Positions 16,573 through 24,839 of a DNA stretch of 64,000 bases are shown one piece after another (the stretch's first letter is position 1; the number at the start of each line of letters is the position of its first letter). The notes beneath the pieces were generated by a model. It was given only the letters and a program-made list of their open reading frames with translations. It did not search any database and had not been told where the DNA came from. The translations under genes and the position numbers were made by a program. Location: positions 62,001-126,000 of the forward strand of contig NZ_BRXS01000005.1 of assembly GCF_030159095.1 (NCBI RefSeq), given 5' to 3'. Source of the stretch: Roseisolibacter agri (GTDB taxonomy: Bacteria > Gemmatimonadota > Gemmatimonadetes > Gemmatimonadales > Gemmatimonadaceae).

Positions 16573-17539
16573 GGCCCGTCATCCCCGCCTCGACGCCCGT
16601 GGCGCCGACGCGTTCGAGGAAGATCTGGTGGAGCGACGGCTGCACCAGCTCGAAGCGGCTGATGGGCGCGCCGACCTCGACGAGCCGCGCCAGCAGCCGC
16701 TGCGGATCGGCGTGCGGCGCCAGCTCCAGATCGAGGTAGCGGTTGTGATCGTCCACGCGCGTGACGAGCGTGCGGTCGGCCAGCACCTCGCCGACGCCGT
16801 TGCGCGTCACCTCCGTGCCGCCGGCCAGCGCCAGCGCGACCTGCCGCCCGCCGTGCGCCGCCTTCACCTCGGCCACGCCGCCGTCGAGGACCTTCTCGCC
16901 GCGCGCGATGATGCACACCGCGTCGCACAGGCGCTCGGCGTTGTCCATCAGGTGCGTCGAGAAGACGACCGTCTTGCCGCGCTTCCGCAGCTCGACGACG
17001 GTGTCCTTGAGCGCCTGCGCGTTGATCGGATCGAGCCCGCTGAACGGCTCGTCGAGGATCACGAGGTCGGGGTCGTGCAGCAGCGTGCCGATGAACTGCA
17101 CCTTCTGCTGCATGCCGCGCGAGAGCTCGTCCACGCGCTGCTCGCCCCAGTCCTTCTCGGGCGTGCGCAGCGACAGCCGCTCGAGCCACTCGTCGATGCG
17201 CCGCTCGGCGTCCTTCCGCGCGACGCCCTTGAGGGCGGCGAGGAAGACGAGCACGCGGCGGACCTGCATCTTCTTGTACAGGCCGCGCTCCTCGGGGAGG
17301 TAGCCGACGCGGTCGAGCACCCCGCGCTCCATGTGCGGGCGGCCGAGCACCTCGATCGACCCCTCGTCCGGCGCGATGATGCCGAGGAGCATGCGGATGG
17401 TGGTCGTCTTGCCGGCGCCGTTGGGGCCCAGCAGGCCGTACACGACGCCCGTGGGGACGCGGAGCGAGAGGTCGCGGACGGCGGTGTGGTCGGCGTACCG
17501 CTTCACGACAGAGCGGACGGCCAGCGCGGGAGGGGACAT
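16565..17539 (-). CDS. ABC exporter ATP-binding subunit
   Basis: ATPase partner of the downstream permease. Walker A is LLGPNGAGKTTTIRML, the Q-loop region is VGYLPEERGLYKKM, the signature is ELSRGMQQKVQF (LSGGQ variant), Walker B is LVILDEPFSGLDP and the switch His is in STHLMDNAERL. The C-terminal about 85 residues form the extra domain common in NatA/CcmA-type drug or Na+ exporters. ATG at 17539 (MSPPALAVRSVVKRYADHTA) fits the family start; an in-frame GTG at 17617 would add a 26-residue unrelated leader. The 182-base divergent gap to the next + gene shows no clear promoter to me. Confidence 0.93.
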   Translation of the reverse strand: MSPPALAVRSVVKRYADHTAVRDLSLRVPTGVVYGLLGPNGAGKTTTIRMLLGIIAPDEGSIEVLGRPHMERGVLDRVGYLPEERGLYKKMQVRRVLVFLAALKGVARKDAERRIDEWLERLSLRTPEKDWGEQRVDELSRGMQQKVQFIGTLLHDPDLVILDEPFSGLDPINAQALKDTVVELRKRGKTVVFSTHLMDNAERLCDAVCIIARGEKVLDGGVAEVKAAHGGRQVALALAGGTEVTRNGVGEVLADRTLVTRVDDHNRYLDLELAPHADPQRLLARLVEVGAPISRFELVQPSLHQIFLERVGATGVEAGMTGHG

Positions 17540-17721
17540 GGGGCGGGGTGGGGGAAGGACTACGAGCTTGACGACCGGGAGGCTCGTGTGCAAGCTGGCA
17601 GGCCGGCGCCGGCGCACCGCCCTCCCCTCGGCGCCCTCCCGGGGATGCCCCGACGGCTCGCCGCACGACGGCTCCGGCCGGACCGCACCCGACTCCCGCG
17701 CCGCCCACTTCTCGGTACGTC

Positions 17722-18732
17722 GTGCTCTCCGGTCCCCAGGCTCGATCCCGGCCGCTGGCCGCGCACGCTGCCGCCGGCGCGATCGCGCTGCTCGCCGCCG
17801 CCTACACGTACTACTGCCTGGCGACGACCGTCATCCCCAGCGACTTCGAGTTCTGGTGGCGTGCGGCGCGGCTCTATCTGGCGGGGGGCGATCCATACCT
17901 GCAGCTGCCCGGAACGCCGGCGTGGCCCCTGCCGGATCGGTTCTACTATCCGATGCCGACCGTGCTCGCGACGATCCCGGTGGCGTGGATGCCGCTGCCG
18001 GCCGCCGGCGCGACGCTGATGGGGCTCGCCTCGGGGGCGCTGGCATCGCTGCTGGTGCGGGGCGGGTGGTGGCGGCTGTGGGCGCTGGCCGGCCCCGGCT
18101 TCATCATGGCGCTCAAGTTCGGGCAGTGGACGCCGCTGCTCTGCGTCGCCTACCTCGCGCCACGCGCCGGTGGGCTCGCGGTGCTCAAGCCCACGCTCGG
18201 CGCGGCGCTGCTGGCCGCGCGCTGGAACGTGCGCGGCGCGCTGGTGGCGACGCTCGTCGCGCTGCTGAGCGTCGCCGCGCTGCCGACGTGGCCGATGGCG
18301 TGGCTGCGCAACCTCGACCACGTGCACGCGCATCCCGCGCCCGTGACCACCGCGATCGGTGCGTTCGCCCTGCTCGCGCTGCTGCGATGGCGGCGGCCGG
18401 AGGCGTGGCTGCTGGCGCTCTACGCCTGCGTCCCGCAGCTGCTCTTCTTCGCCGATCAGCTGCCGCTCGCCCTCGTCGCGCGCACCAAGGGGGAGGCGCA
18501 GCTGCTGGCGGCCTGCGGCCTGACGGCGTGGCTGGTCTGGATGGCGCGGCTCGAGACCGGCGACCTGTTCGTGCTCGCCGCGGCACCGTACGTCCTCGTC
18601 GGCCTCTACCTGCCGGCGCTGCTGCTGGTGCTGCGGCGGCCGAACGATGGCGCGCTGCCCGTGTGGGCCGACGCGGCGTGGATGCGGTCGCGGGCGCTCG
18701 TCGCGCGCGCCCGGGTCGCGCGCGTCCGCTGA
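17722..18732 (+). CDS. Membrane glycosyltransferase, GT87-like
   Basis: Polytopic membrane protein (336 residues, about nine helices) resembling family 87 alpha-mannosyl/polyprenyl-phosphate sugar transferases. The first helix is followed by DFEFWWRAARLYLAGGDPY, an aspartate-bearing loop typical of GT-C/GT87 enzymes, then FYYPMPTVLATIPV and a run of helices. It starts with GTG. It would use a lipid-linked sugar on the outer face of the inner membrane. It precedes a second GT-C type protein by 49 bases and heads the nucleotide-sugar cluster. Substrate and acceptor are unknown. Confidence 0.7.
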   Translation: MLSGPQARSRPLAAHAAAGAIALLAAAYTYYCLATTVIPSDFEFWWRAARLYLAGGDPYLQLPGTPAWPLPDRFYYPMPTVLATIPVAWMPLPAAGATLMGLASGALASLLVRGGWWRLWALAGPGFIMALKFGQWTPLLCVAYLAPRAGGLAVLKPTLGAALLAARWNVRGALVATLVALLSVAALPTWPMAWLRNLDHVHAHPAPVTTAIGAFALLALLRWRRPEAWLLALYACVPQLLFFADQLPLALVARTKGEAQLLAACGLTAWLVWMARLETGDLFVLAAAPYVLVGLYLPALLLVLRRPNDGALPVWADAAWMRSRALVARARVARVR

Positions 18733-18781
18733 CGACGGGCGCCGAGCTCGCGCCGCGCGCATCCGTCGCCTCCGAGATCCC

Positions 18782-20629
18782 GTGAGTCCCGGCCACTCCG
18801 CCGCGGCGCGCGACGCGGCGCGGTCCACGACGGCGCCCGCCACCCCGTCCACCCCCGCCGCCGCGCGCCCGCGCATGGCCGGATCGTGGCACCGCGCCCT
18901 CGCCGGGCTGGTGCTCGGCGGCGCGGTGGGGCGGGTCGCGTGGGCGCTGTGGCAGGCCCGCGACTACGTCCCCGTCTGGGACGCGCGCATCTATGCCGAC
19001 TGCATCGTGCGGGCGGCCGTGGCGCCGCTGGCGCCGGGCGCCCTGCGGTGCGCGGAGCATCCGACCCACGCCTACGTGGCCGTGCTGGCGGCGTTCCAGC
19101 GGCTGGCGCCCGGGAGCATGCCGCTGCTCCTGCTGGCCAACGGGCTGCTCCTGCTCCTGGGCGCGCTCGCCTTCATGCGGCTGCTGCGGCGGGTCTTCCC
19201 GGATCCGGCGCTCGCGCCCGAGCGCGCGCTCCTGACCGCGGCGCTCCTGATCGACCCGGTGGTCGTGGCGGGCGCGGTGCACGTCAACCCCGACTTCGGC
19301 ATCCTCGTCTTCCTGCTGGTGGCGACGGCCGCGGCCACGGAGCGGCGCTGGGGGATCGCGGCCGTGTTCGGACTCATGGCCGCCTTCTCCAAGGAGACGG
19401 GGCCGGTCCTGTACGCGGCGCTCGTCGCGTCGTTCGCGACGGCGCTGGTGGTCGGGCTCCCCGTCGCGCGCGACACCCGCAACGGCCTGCTCGCGGGACC
19501 GGTCGCCTTCCTGCTGATCGCCGCGCTGCTGCCGTGGGGGCCGTGGAGCGTGCCGGTGGCACTGTTGGGCGCCGGCGTGCTGCTGCGGGCGGCGATGGGC
19601 GCGCGCTGGGCCCCGCTGGCGACGGCCGCCCGCCTGCGCCGCGCGATGCCCCTGGGGACGGCCGTGCTGCCGCTGGTGGTGTTCACCGCGTACATGGCCT
19701 GGCGGGCCACCCTGCCGCGGACCTCGCTGCTGTGGGCCGCGTCCGATCCCGGCGAGATGCTCCAGGCGCTCGTGACGCCGCACCTGCGGCCGCCGACGGT
19801 CACGTACTTCGGCTTCCTGCTGCTCGTGAACTTCCACTGGATCCCGGGGGCGGCGATCCTCGCCGACCTGCTGGTCGGGATCCGCGGCTTCGCCACCGGG
19901 CGTCCGTCGCGGACGGTGCCCGGCGCTGACCCGCGGATGCTCCTGGCGTGCACGCTGTTCGGGGCGGCCGCCATCTTCCTGATCACGCGCATCCCCACGG
20001 CGCCCATCGCGCGCTACATGCAGCCGGTGTTCCCGGTGCTGCTGCTGCTCGCGCTGGCGGCCCTGCTGCGGTTGCGCGTGCCGACCGCGGCGCGCCGCGC
20101 GACGCTCGCCGCGCTCGTCGTCCTGCTCGGGGCGTCGCTCACGCGCACGCTCGACCCCGTGTCGCGCGCGGTGTGGGGGACGCATTCCGTCGGCTCGCGC
20201 GAGATGCTGTGGACCAACCGCCTCGTGCACCGGTTCCACTACGGGCTGGACGAGGGGCTGTACAACCTCGAGTTTCTGCGCATCGCCCAGCTCTCCCAGC
20301 GCGCGCTGGACCGGCTGCATCCCGTGCGGGACCGCGTGCTGGTGACCGGTTCCTTCGCCAACTGGTGGATCGTCGGTGCTCTGGACGAGCGGTCGCAGCG
20401 GCGCTTCGGGGCGTCGCCGCTCTCCGCCCCCACGCTCGCCCACGCCGAGGACGTCATCGCCGGCGGGGTGCGGCCCGACAGCGCGTGGTATCTCGCCTAC
20501 CCGTACATCGACAACCTCCCCTTGCTGCAGCGACTCGACTCCACGTACGTCATCGGCCCGCCCGTGCGCGTCGAGGTGGACGGCTACGTCATGTCCCTCC
20601 GGCGCCTCACGCGGCGCGACGCCCGATGA
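18782..20629 (+). CDS. GT-C type membrane glycosyltransferase, paralogue of 35857-37734
   Basis: Large polytopic protein (about 615 residues, 10-12 helices, short soluble C-terminal part). The first extracytoplasmic loop ARDYVPVWDARIYADC carries the acidic pair expected of GT-C enzymes that use polyprenyl-phosphate sugars. The frame is open further upstream; GTG at 18782 or ATG at 18875 are the plausible starts, just before the first helix. It shares long conserved blocks with the minus-strand gene at 35857-37734 (WDARIYA, HPTHAYVAVL, LEFLRIAQL near the C-terminus), so the two are duplicates on the two sides of the sugar cluster. The stop overlaps the rfbF start (ATGA). Confidence 0.7.
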   Translation: MSPGHSAAARDAARSTTAPATPSTPAAARPRMAGSWHRALAGLVLGGAVGRVAWALWQARDYVPVWDARIYADCIVRAAVAPLAPGALRCAEHPTHAYVAVLAAFQRLAPGSMPLLLLANGLLLLLGALAFMRLLRRVFPDPALAPERALLTAALLIDPVVVAGAVHVNPDFGILVFLLVATAAATERRWGIAAVFGLMAAFSKETGPVLYAALVASFATALVVGLPVARDTRNGLLAGPVAFLLIAALLPWGPWSVPVALLGAGVLLRAAMGARWAPLATAARLRRAMPLGTAVLPLVVFTAYMAWRATLPRTSLLWAASDPGEMLQALVTPHLRPPTVTYFGFLLLVNFHWIPGAAILADLLVGIRGFATGRPSRTVPGADPRMLLACTLFGAAAIFLITRIPTAPIARYMQPVFPVLLLLALAALLRLRVPTAARRATLAALVVLLGASLTRTLDPVSRAVWGTHSVGSREMLWTNRLVHRFHYGLDEGLYNLEFLRIAQLSQRALDRLHPVRDRVLVTGSFANWWIVGALDERSQRRFGASPLSAPTLAHAEDVIAGGVRPDSAWYLAYPYIDNLPLLQRLDSTYVIGPPVRVEVDGYVMSLRRLTRRDAR

Positions 20630-21408
20630 AGGTCGTGATCCTGGCCGGCGGACTCGGCACGCGCCTGTCCGAGGAGACGGCGCTCAAGCCCAAGCCGATG
20701 GTGGAGATCGGCGGCCGCCCGATGCTCTGGCACATCATGCAGCACTACGCGGCGCACGGCTTCACCGAGTTCGTCGTCGCGCTGGGGTACCGCGCGGAGG
20801 TCGTGCGCAGCTACTTCCTGCACTACCACTACGTCGGCCGCAACTTCTCGATCAACCTCGCCGACGGCACGACGCGCATGCACGGCGGCGACGCCGAGGA
20901 CTGGCTGGTGCACCTGGTGTACACGGGCGCCGACACGCAGACGGGCGGCCGCCTCCGGCGGCTGCGCGACTGGGTGGGCGACGCGCCGTTCCTGATGACG
21001 TACGGCGACGGCGTGTCCGACGTGGACGTGGGCCAGCTGGTCGGGTTCCACCGCGCGCACGGCCGCCTCGCGACCGTCACGGCGGTGCGTCCGCCGTCGC
21101 GCTTCGGCGGGCTGGCGCTCGACGGCGACGCGGTCGCGCACTTCGAGGAGAAGCCGCAGATCGGCGAGGGGTGGATCAACGGCGGCTTCTTCGTGCTGGA
21201 GCCGCGGGTGCTGGACTACATCGCGGGCGACGCGACGCTGTGGGAGCGCGAGCCGCTGGAGCGCCTGGCGGCCGAGGGGGAGCTGCGCGCGTTCCGGCAC
21301 GAGGGGTTCTGGCAGCCGATGGACACGCTGCGCGACGTGCGGCTGCTGGAGTCGCTGTGGGCATCGGGGCAGGCGCCGTGGGCGCACGCCGCGCGGGCGC
21401 GGAGCTGA
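20626..21408 (+). CDS. rfbF: Glucose-1-phosphate cytidylyltransferase
   Basis: Makes CDP-glucose from CTP and glucose-1-phosphate, the first step to CDP-3,6-dideoxyhexoses. 260 residues; nucleotidyltransferase signature [18 protein letters not shown] with [18 protein letters not shown]. RfbF-specific stretches include [66 protein letters not shown] and [14 protein letters not shown] overlaps the preceding stop; the open frame further upstream is not this gene. It is followed by rfbG and rfbH in pathway order. Confidence 0.97.
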   Translation: MKVVILAGGLGTRLSEETALKPKPMVEIGGRPMLWHIMQHYAAHGFTEFVVALGYRAEVVRSYFLHYHYVGRNFSINLADGTTRMHGGDAEDWLVHLVYTGADTQTGGRLRRLRDWVGDAPFLMTYGDGVSDVDVGQLVGFHRAHGRLATVTAVRPPSRFGGLALDGDAVAHFEEKPQIGEGWINGGFFVLEPRVLDYIAGDATLWEREPLERLAAEGELRAFRHEGFWQPMDTLRDVRLLESLWASGQAPWAHAARARS

Positions 21409-21412
21409 GACG

Positions 21413-22417
21413 ATGACGCAGCCCGCGACACGCACGCCCGGCTTCTGGCGCGACCGCCCGACGCTCGTCACCGGCGCCACCGGCCTGCTGGGCGGGTGGC
21501 TCGTGCGCGCGCTCGTGGACGCGGGGGCCGACGTCGTCTGCCTGGTGCGCGACTGGGTGCCCGCGAGCGCGGTGCTCGGCGGCGACCTGGCGCATCGCGT
21601 GCGCGTCGTGCGCGGCGAGATCCAGGACCAGGCGCTGGTCGAGCGCACGCTCGGCGAGTACGAGATCGACTGCGTGTTCCACCTCGCGGCGCAGACGGTC
21701 GTCGGCACCGCGAACCGCAATCCCGTCTCGACGTTCGACAGCAACGTCCGCGGCACGTGGACGGTGCTGGAGGCGTGCCGCCGCTCGCCGCTGGTGCGCG
21801 CGGTCGTGTTCGCGAGCTCGGACAAGGCGTACGGCGCGCACGACACGCTGCCGTACGCCGAGGACGCCGCGCTGCAGGGGCGGCATCCGTACGACGTGAG
21901 CAAGAGCTGCGCGGACCTGATCGCGCAGAGCTACGCGGCGACCTACGGCACGCCGGTGGCCATCACGCGCTGCGGCAACTTCTACGGCGGCGGGGACCTG
22001 AACTGGAACCGCCTCGTGCCGGGCACCGTGCGCAGCGTGCTGCGCGGCGAGCGGCCGGTGATCCGCTCCGACGGCACGCTGGTGCGCGACTACTTCTACG
22101 TCGAGGACGGCGTCGCGGCGTACCTGGAGCTGGCGGAGGCGCTGCGCGCGCGGCCGGAGCTGGCGGGCGAGGCGTTCAACTTCTCGAACGAGCTGCAGGT
22201 GACGGTGCTGGACATGACGCGGCGAATCCTGGAGGCGCTGGGCTCGGACCTGGAGCCCGACGTACGCGACGAGGCGCGCCACGAGATCCCGCACCAGTGG
22301 CTGTCGGCCGAGAAGGCGCGGCGCGTGCTGGGCTGGCGTCCGCACTACACGCTGGACGAGGGGATGGCGCGCACGGTGGCGTGGTACCGCGAGTTCTTTC
22401 GCCTGGTGGGCTCGTGA
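21413..22417 (+). CDS. rfbG: CDP-glucose 4,6-dehydratase
   Basis: NAD-dependent extended SDR that converts CDP-glucose to CDP-4-keto-6-deoxyglucose. 334 residues; Rossmann motif [47 protein letters not shown] and catalytic Tyr/Lys in [12 protein letters not shown]. RfbG-like landmarks include [20 protein letters not shown] and DYFYVEDGV. Starts four bases after rfbF; its TGA overlaps the GTG of rfbH. Assignment rests on these motifs plus flanking rfbF and rfbH. Confidence 0.95.
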   Translation: MTQPATRTPGFWRDRPTLVTGATGLLGGWLVRALVDAGADVVCLVRDWVPASAVLGGDLAHRVRVVRGEIQDQALVERTLGEYEIDCVFHLAAQTVVGTANRNPVSTFDSNVRGTWTVLEACRRSPLVRAVVFASSDKAYGAHDTLPYAEDAALQGRHPYDVSKSCADLIAQSYAATYGTPVAITRCGNFYGGGDLNWNRLVPGTVRSVLRGERPVIRSDGTLVRDYFYVEDGVAAYLELAEALRARPELAGEAFNFSNELQVTVLDMTRRILEALGSDLEPDVRDEARHEIPHQWLSAEKARRVLGWRPHYTLDEGMARTVAWYREFFRLVGS

Positions 22418-23775
22418 CGCAGCCGCTGCCCCTGCTGGACGACGCCGCGGACGACGCGCCGTCGCGCGCGGACGCGCTGCGCGCGCAGATCCTCGCGCTG
22501 GTGGCCGAGTACCACGCGGAGGCGTTCCCGGCGCGCGCGTTCGTGCCGGGCGAGACGCCGGTGCCGGTGTCGGGGAAGGTGTTCGGCGCGCGCGAGATCC
22601 AGCACCTCGTGGACGCGGGGCTCGACTTCTGGCTGACGACGGGGCGCTTCGCGGCGCAGTTCGAGCGCGCGTTCGCGCGCGCGTGCGGCGTGCGCCACGC
22701 GACGCTGGTGAACTCGGGCTCCTCGGCCAACCTGGTGGCGCTGTCGGCGCTGACGTCGCCGTCGCTGGAGGACCGGCTGCGGCCGGGCGACGAGGTGATC
22801 ACCGTTGCGGCGGGCTTCCCGACGACGGTGAACCCGATCTTCCAGAACGGGCTCGTGCCGGTGTTCCTCGACGTCGAGCTGGGGACGTACGGGCCGATCG
22901 TCGCGCAGCTGGAGGCGGCGCTGAGCGACCGCACGCGCGCGGTGATGATCGCGCACACGCTCGGCAACCCGTTCGACCTCGCGGCGGTGACGGCGTTCGT
23001 GCGGCAGCACGGGCTGCGGCTGGTCGAGGACTGCTGCGACGCGGTGGGCGCGACGTACGCGGGCCGGCCGGTGGGGACGTTCGGCGACCTGGCGACGGTG
23101 AGCTTCTATCCCGCGCACCACATCACGATGGGCGAGGGCGGCGCGGTGCTGACGAACGCGCCCGCGCTGCGCACGCTGGTGGAGAGCTTCCGCGACTGGG
23201 GCCGCGACTGCTGGTGCGAGCCGGGGAAGGACAACACGTGCGGCAAGCGCTTCGGCTGGCAGCTGGGCGAGCTGCCGTGCGGCTACGACCACAAGTACAC
23301 GTACTCGCACGTCGGCTACAACCTGAAGGCGACCGACATGCAGGCGGCGGTGGGCGTGGCGCAGCTGGAGCGGCTGCCGGGCTTCGTGGCGGCGCGGCGC
23401 GCGAACTTCGCCTGGCTGCGCGCGGCGCTCGCGGACCTCGAGGACGTGCTGCTCCTGCCCGAGCCGCAGCCCGGGTCGGAGCCGAGCTGGTTCGGGTTCC
23501 CCGTTCTGGTCCGTGACGGCGCCCCCTTCAGCCGGGATGCGCTGGTGCAGTTCCTGGAGGCGCGGCGGATCGCGACGCGGCTGCTGTTCGGCGGGAACCT
23601 GGTGCGGCAGCCGGCGTACCGCGGGCTGACCTATCGCGTGGTGGGCGACCTGGCGAACAGCGACCGCGTGATGCGGAGCGCGTTCTGGGTGGGCGTGTGG
23701 CCGGGGCTCACGGAGCCGATGCTGGCGTGGGTGGCGGCGAGCATCCGCGCGTTCTGCCGCGGCGAGGCGCGCTGA
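22414..23775 (+). CDS. rfbH: CDP-4-keto-6-deoxyglucose 3-dehydrase (E1)
   Basis: PMP- and [2Fe-2S]-dependent enzyme removing the C3 hydroxyl of CDP-4-keto-6-deoxyglucose. 453 residues of DegT/aspartate aminotransferase fold. The normal PLP lysine is replaced by histidine in [15 protein letters not shown], the hallmark of E1. Cysteines for the iron-sulfur cluster are in [16 protein letters not shown] and [16 protein letters not shown] start overlaps the rfbG stop. The flavin/iron-sulfur reductase partner (RfbI/E3) is not in the window, so electrons must come from a gene elsewhere or another reductase. Confidence 0.96.
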   Translation: MTQPLPLLDDAADDAPSRADALRAQILALVAEYHAEAFPARAFVPGETPVPVSGKVFGAREIQHLVDAGLDFWLTTGRFAAQFERAFARACGVRHATLVNSGSSANLVALSALTSPSLEDRLRPGDEVITVAAGFPTTVNPIFQNGLVPVFLDVELGTYGPIVAQLEAALSDRTRAVMIAHTLGNPFDLAAVTAFVRQHGLRLVEDCCDAVGATYAGRPVGTFGDLATVSFYPAHHITMGEGGAVLTNAPALRTLVESFRDWGRDCWCEPGKDNTCGKRFGWQLGELPCGYDHKYTYSHVGYNLKATDMQAAVGVAQLERLPGFVAARRANFAWLRAALADLEDVLLLPEPQPGSEPSWFGFPVLVRDGAPFSRDALVQFLEARRIATRLLFGGNLVRQPAYRGLTYRVVGDLANSDRVMRSAFWVGVWPGLTEPMLAWVAASIRAFCRGEAR

Positions 23776-23777
23776 GC

Positions 23778-24839
23778 GTGCGGCACGCGCGGCTGCCGGC
23801 GGCCGACCTGTCGCTCGTGCTGGCGCATGCGGCGCCCGCGTTCGAGGCGCTGCGCGGCGCGCGCGTGTTCGTCACGGGCGGCACGGGCTTCTTCGGCACG
23901 TGGCTGCTGGAGAGCTTCGCGCACGCCAACGCGGCGCGCGGGCTGGGCGCGGAGCTGGTGGTGCTGACGCGCGATCCCGCGGCGTTCCGCGCGCGCGCGC
24001 CGCACCTGGCGGACGACGCGGCGATCCGGCTGGCGGCGGGCGACGTGCGGCGCTTCGACTTCCCGGACGGCGACTTCACGCACGTCGTGCACGGCGCGAC
24101 CTCGACGAGCGCGGCGCTCAACGCGTCCGACCCGATCGAGCTGCTGACGACGATCGTCGGCGGGACGCACCGCGTGCTCGAGCTGGCACACGAGCGCGGC
24201 GCGCGGCGCGTGCTGCTCGTCAGCTCCGGCGCCGTGTACGGACCGCAGCCGGCGACGATCACGCACCTGCCGGAGACGTACGTCGGGGGACCCGACACGC
24301 TCGATCCCGCGCAGGCGTACGCCGAAGGAAAGCGGATCTCGGAGCTGCTCGGCGCGGTCGCCGGGCGGGCGCCGGACGGGCCCGAGGTCGTGACGGCGCG
24401 CTGCTTCGCCTTCGTCGGGCCGCACCTGCCGCTGGACGCGCACTTCGCGATCGGCAACTTCCTGCGCGACGCGCTCGCGCGCGGTCCGATCCGGTTGAGC
24501 GGCGACGGCTCGCCGTACCGCTCGTACCTGTACGCCGCGGACCTGGCGGCGTGGCTGTGGACGCTGCTCACGCACGGCGCGGCGCAGCGCGCGTACAACG
24601 TGGGCTCGGCGTGCGGGATGCCGCTGTGGGACGTGGCGCAGGTCGTGGCGCGCGTCGCCGGCGGCCTGCCTGTGCAGCGGGCGCGCGATCCGGAGCCGGG
24701 CGCCGTGGCATCGCGCTACGTGCCGGACGTCGCGCGCGCCGAATCGGAGCTGGCGCTGCGGGCGTGGACGCCGCTCGACGCCGCGGTCGAGCGGACGCTC
24801 GCGTGGCATCAACACAACTTCAATCCCAGCCTCGGGTGA
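23778..24839 (+). CDS. SDR sugar-nucleotide reductase, candidate CDP-paratose/abequose synthase
   Basis: Extended short-chain dehydrogenase of 353 residues. NAD(P)-binding [18 protein letters not shown], catalytic serine region [15 protein letters not shown] and [11 protein letters not shown] with the Tyr-x3-Lys pair; [20 protein letters not shown] follows. Placed right after rfbH, it is the natural candidate for the 4-keto reductase (RfbS/RfbJ role) that finishes a CDP-3,6-dideoxyhexose. Which epimer is made cannot be read. GTG start just after the rfbH stop; its own stop overlaps the next GTG. Two further paralogues lie at 30338-32436, and the first of them keeps almost the same [20 protein letters not shown] block. 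Confidence 0.8.
   Translation: [353 protein letters not shown]

Noticed and set aside
13654-16662. 1000-codon + strand open frame across the pseudokinase and ABC permease
   Set aside because: Runs through two real genes in other frames and through the palindrome; no recognisable domain and Arg/Gly-rich composition.
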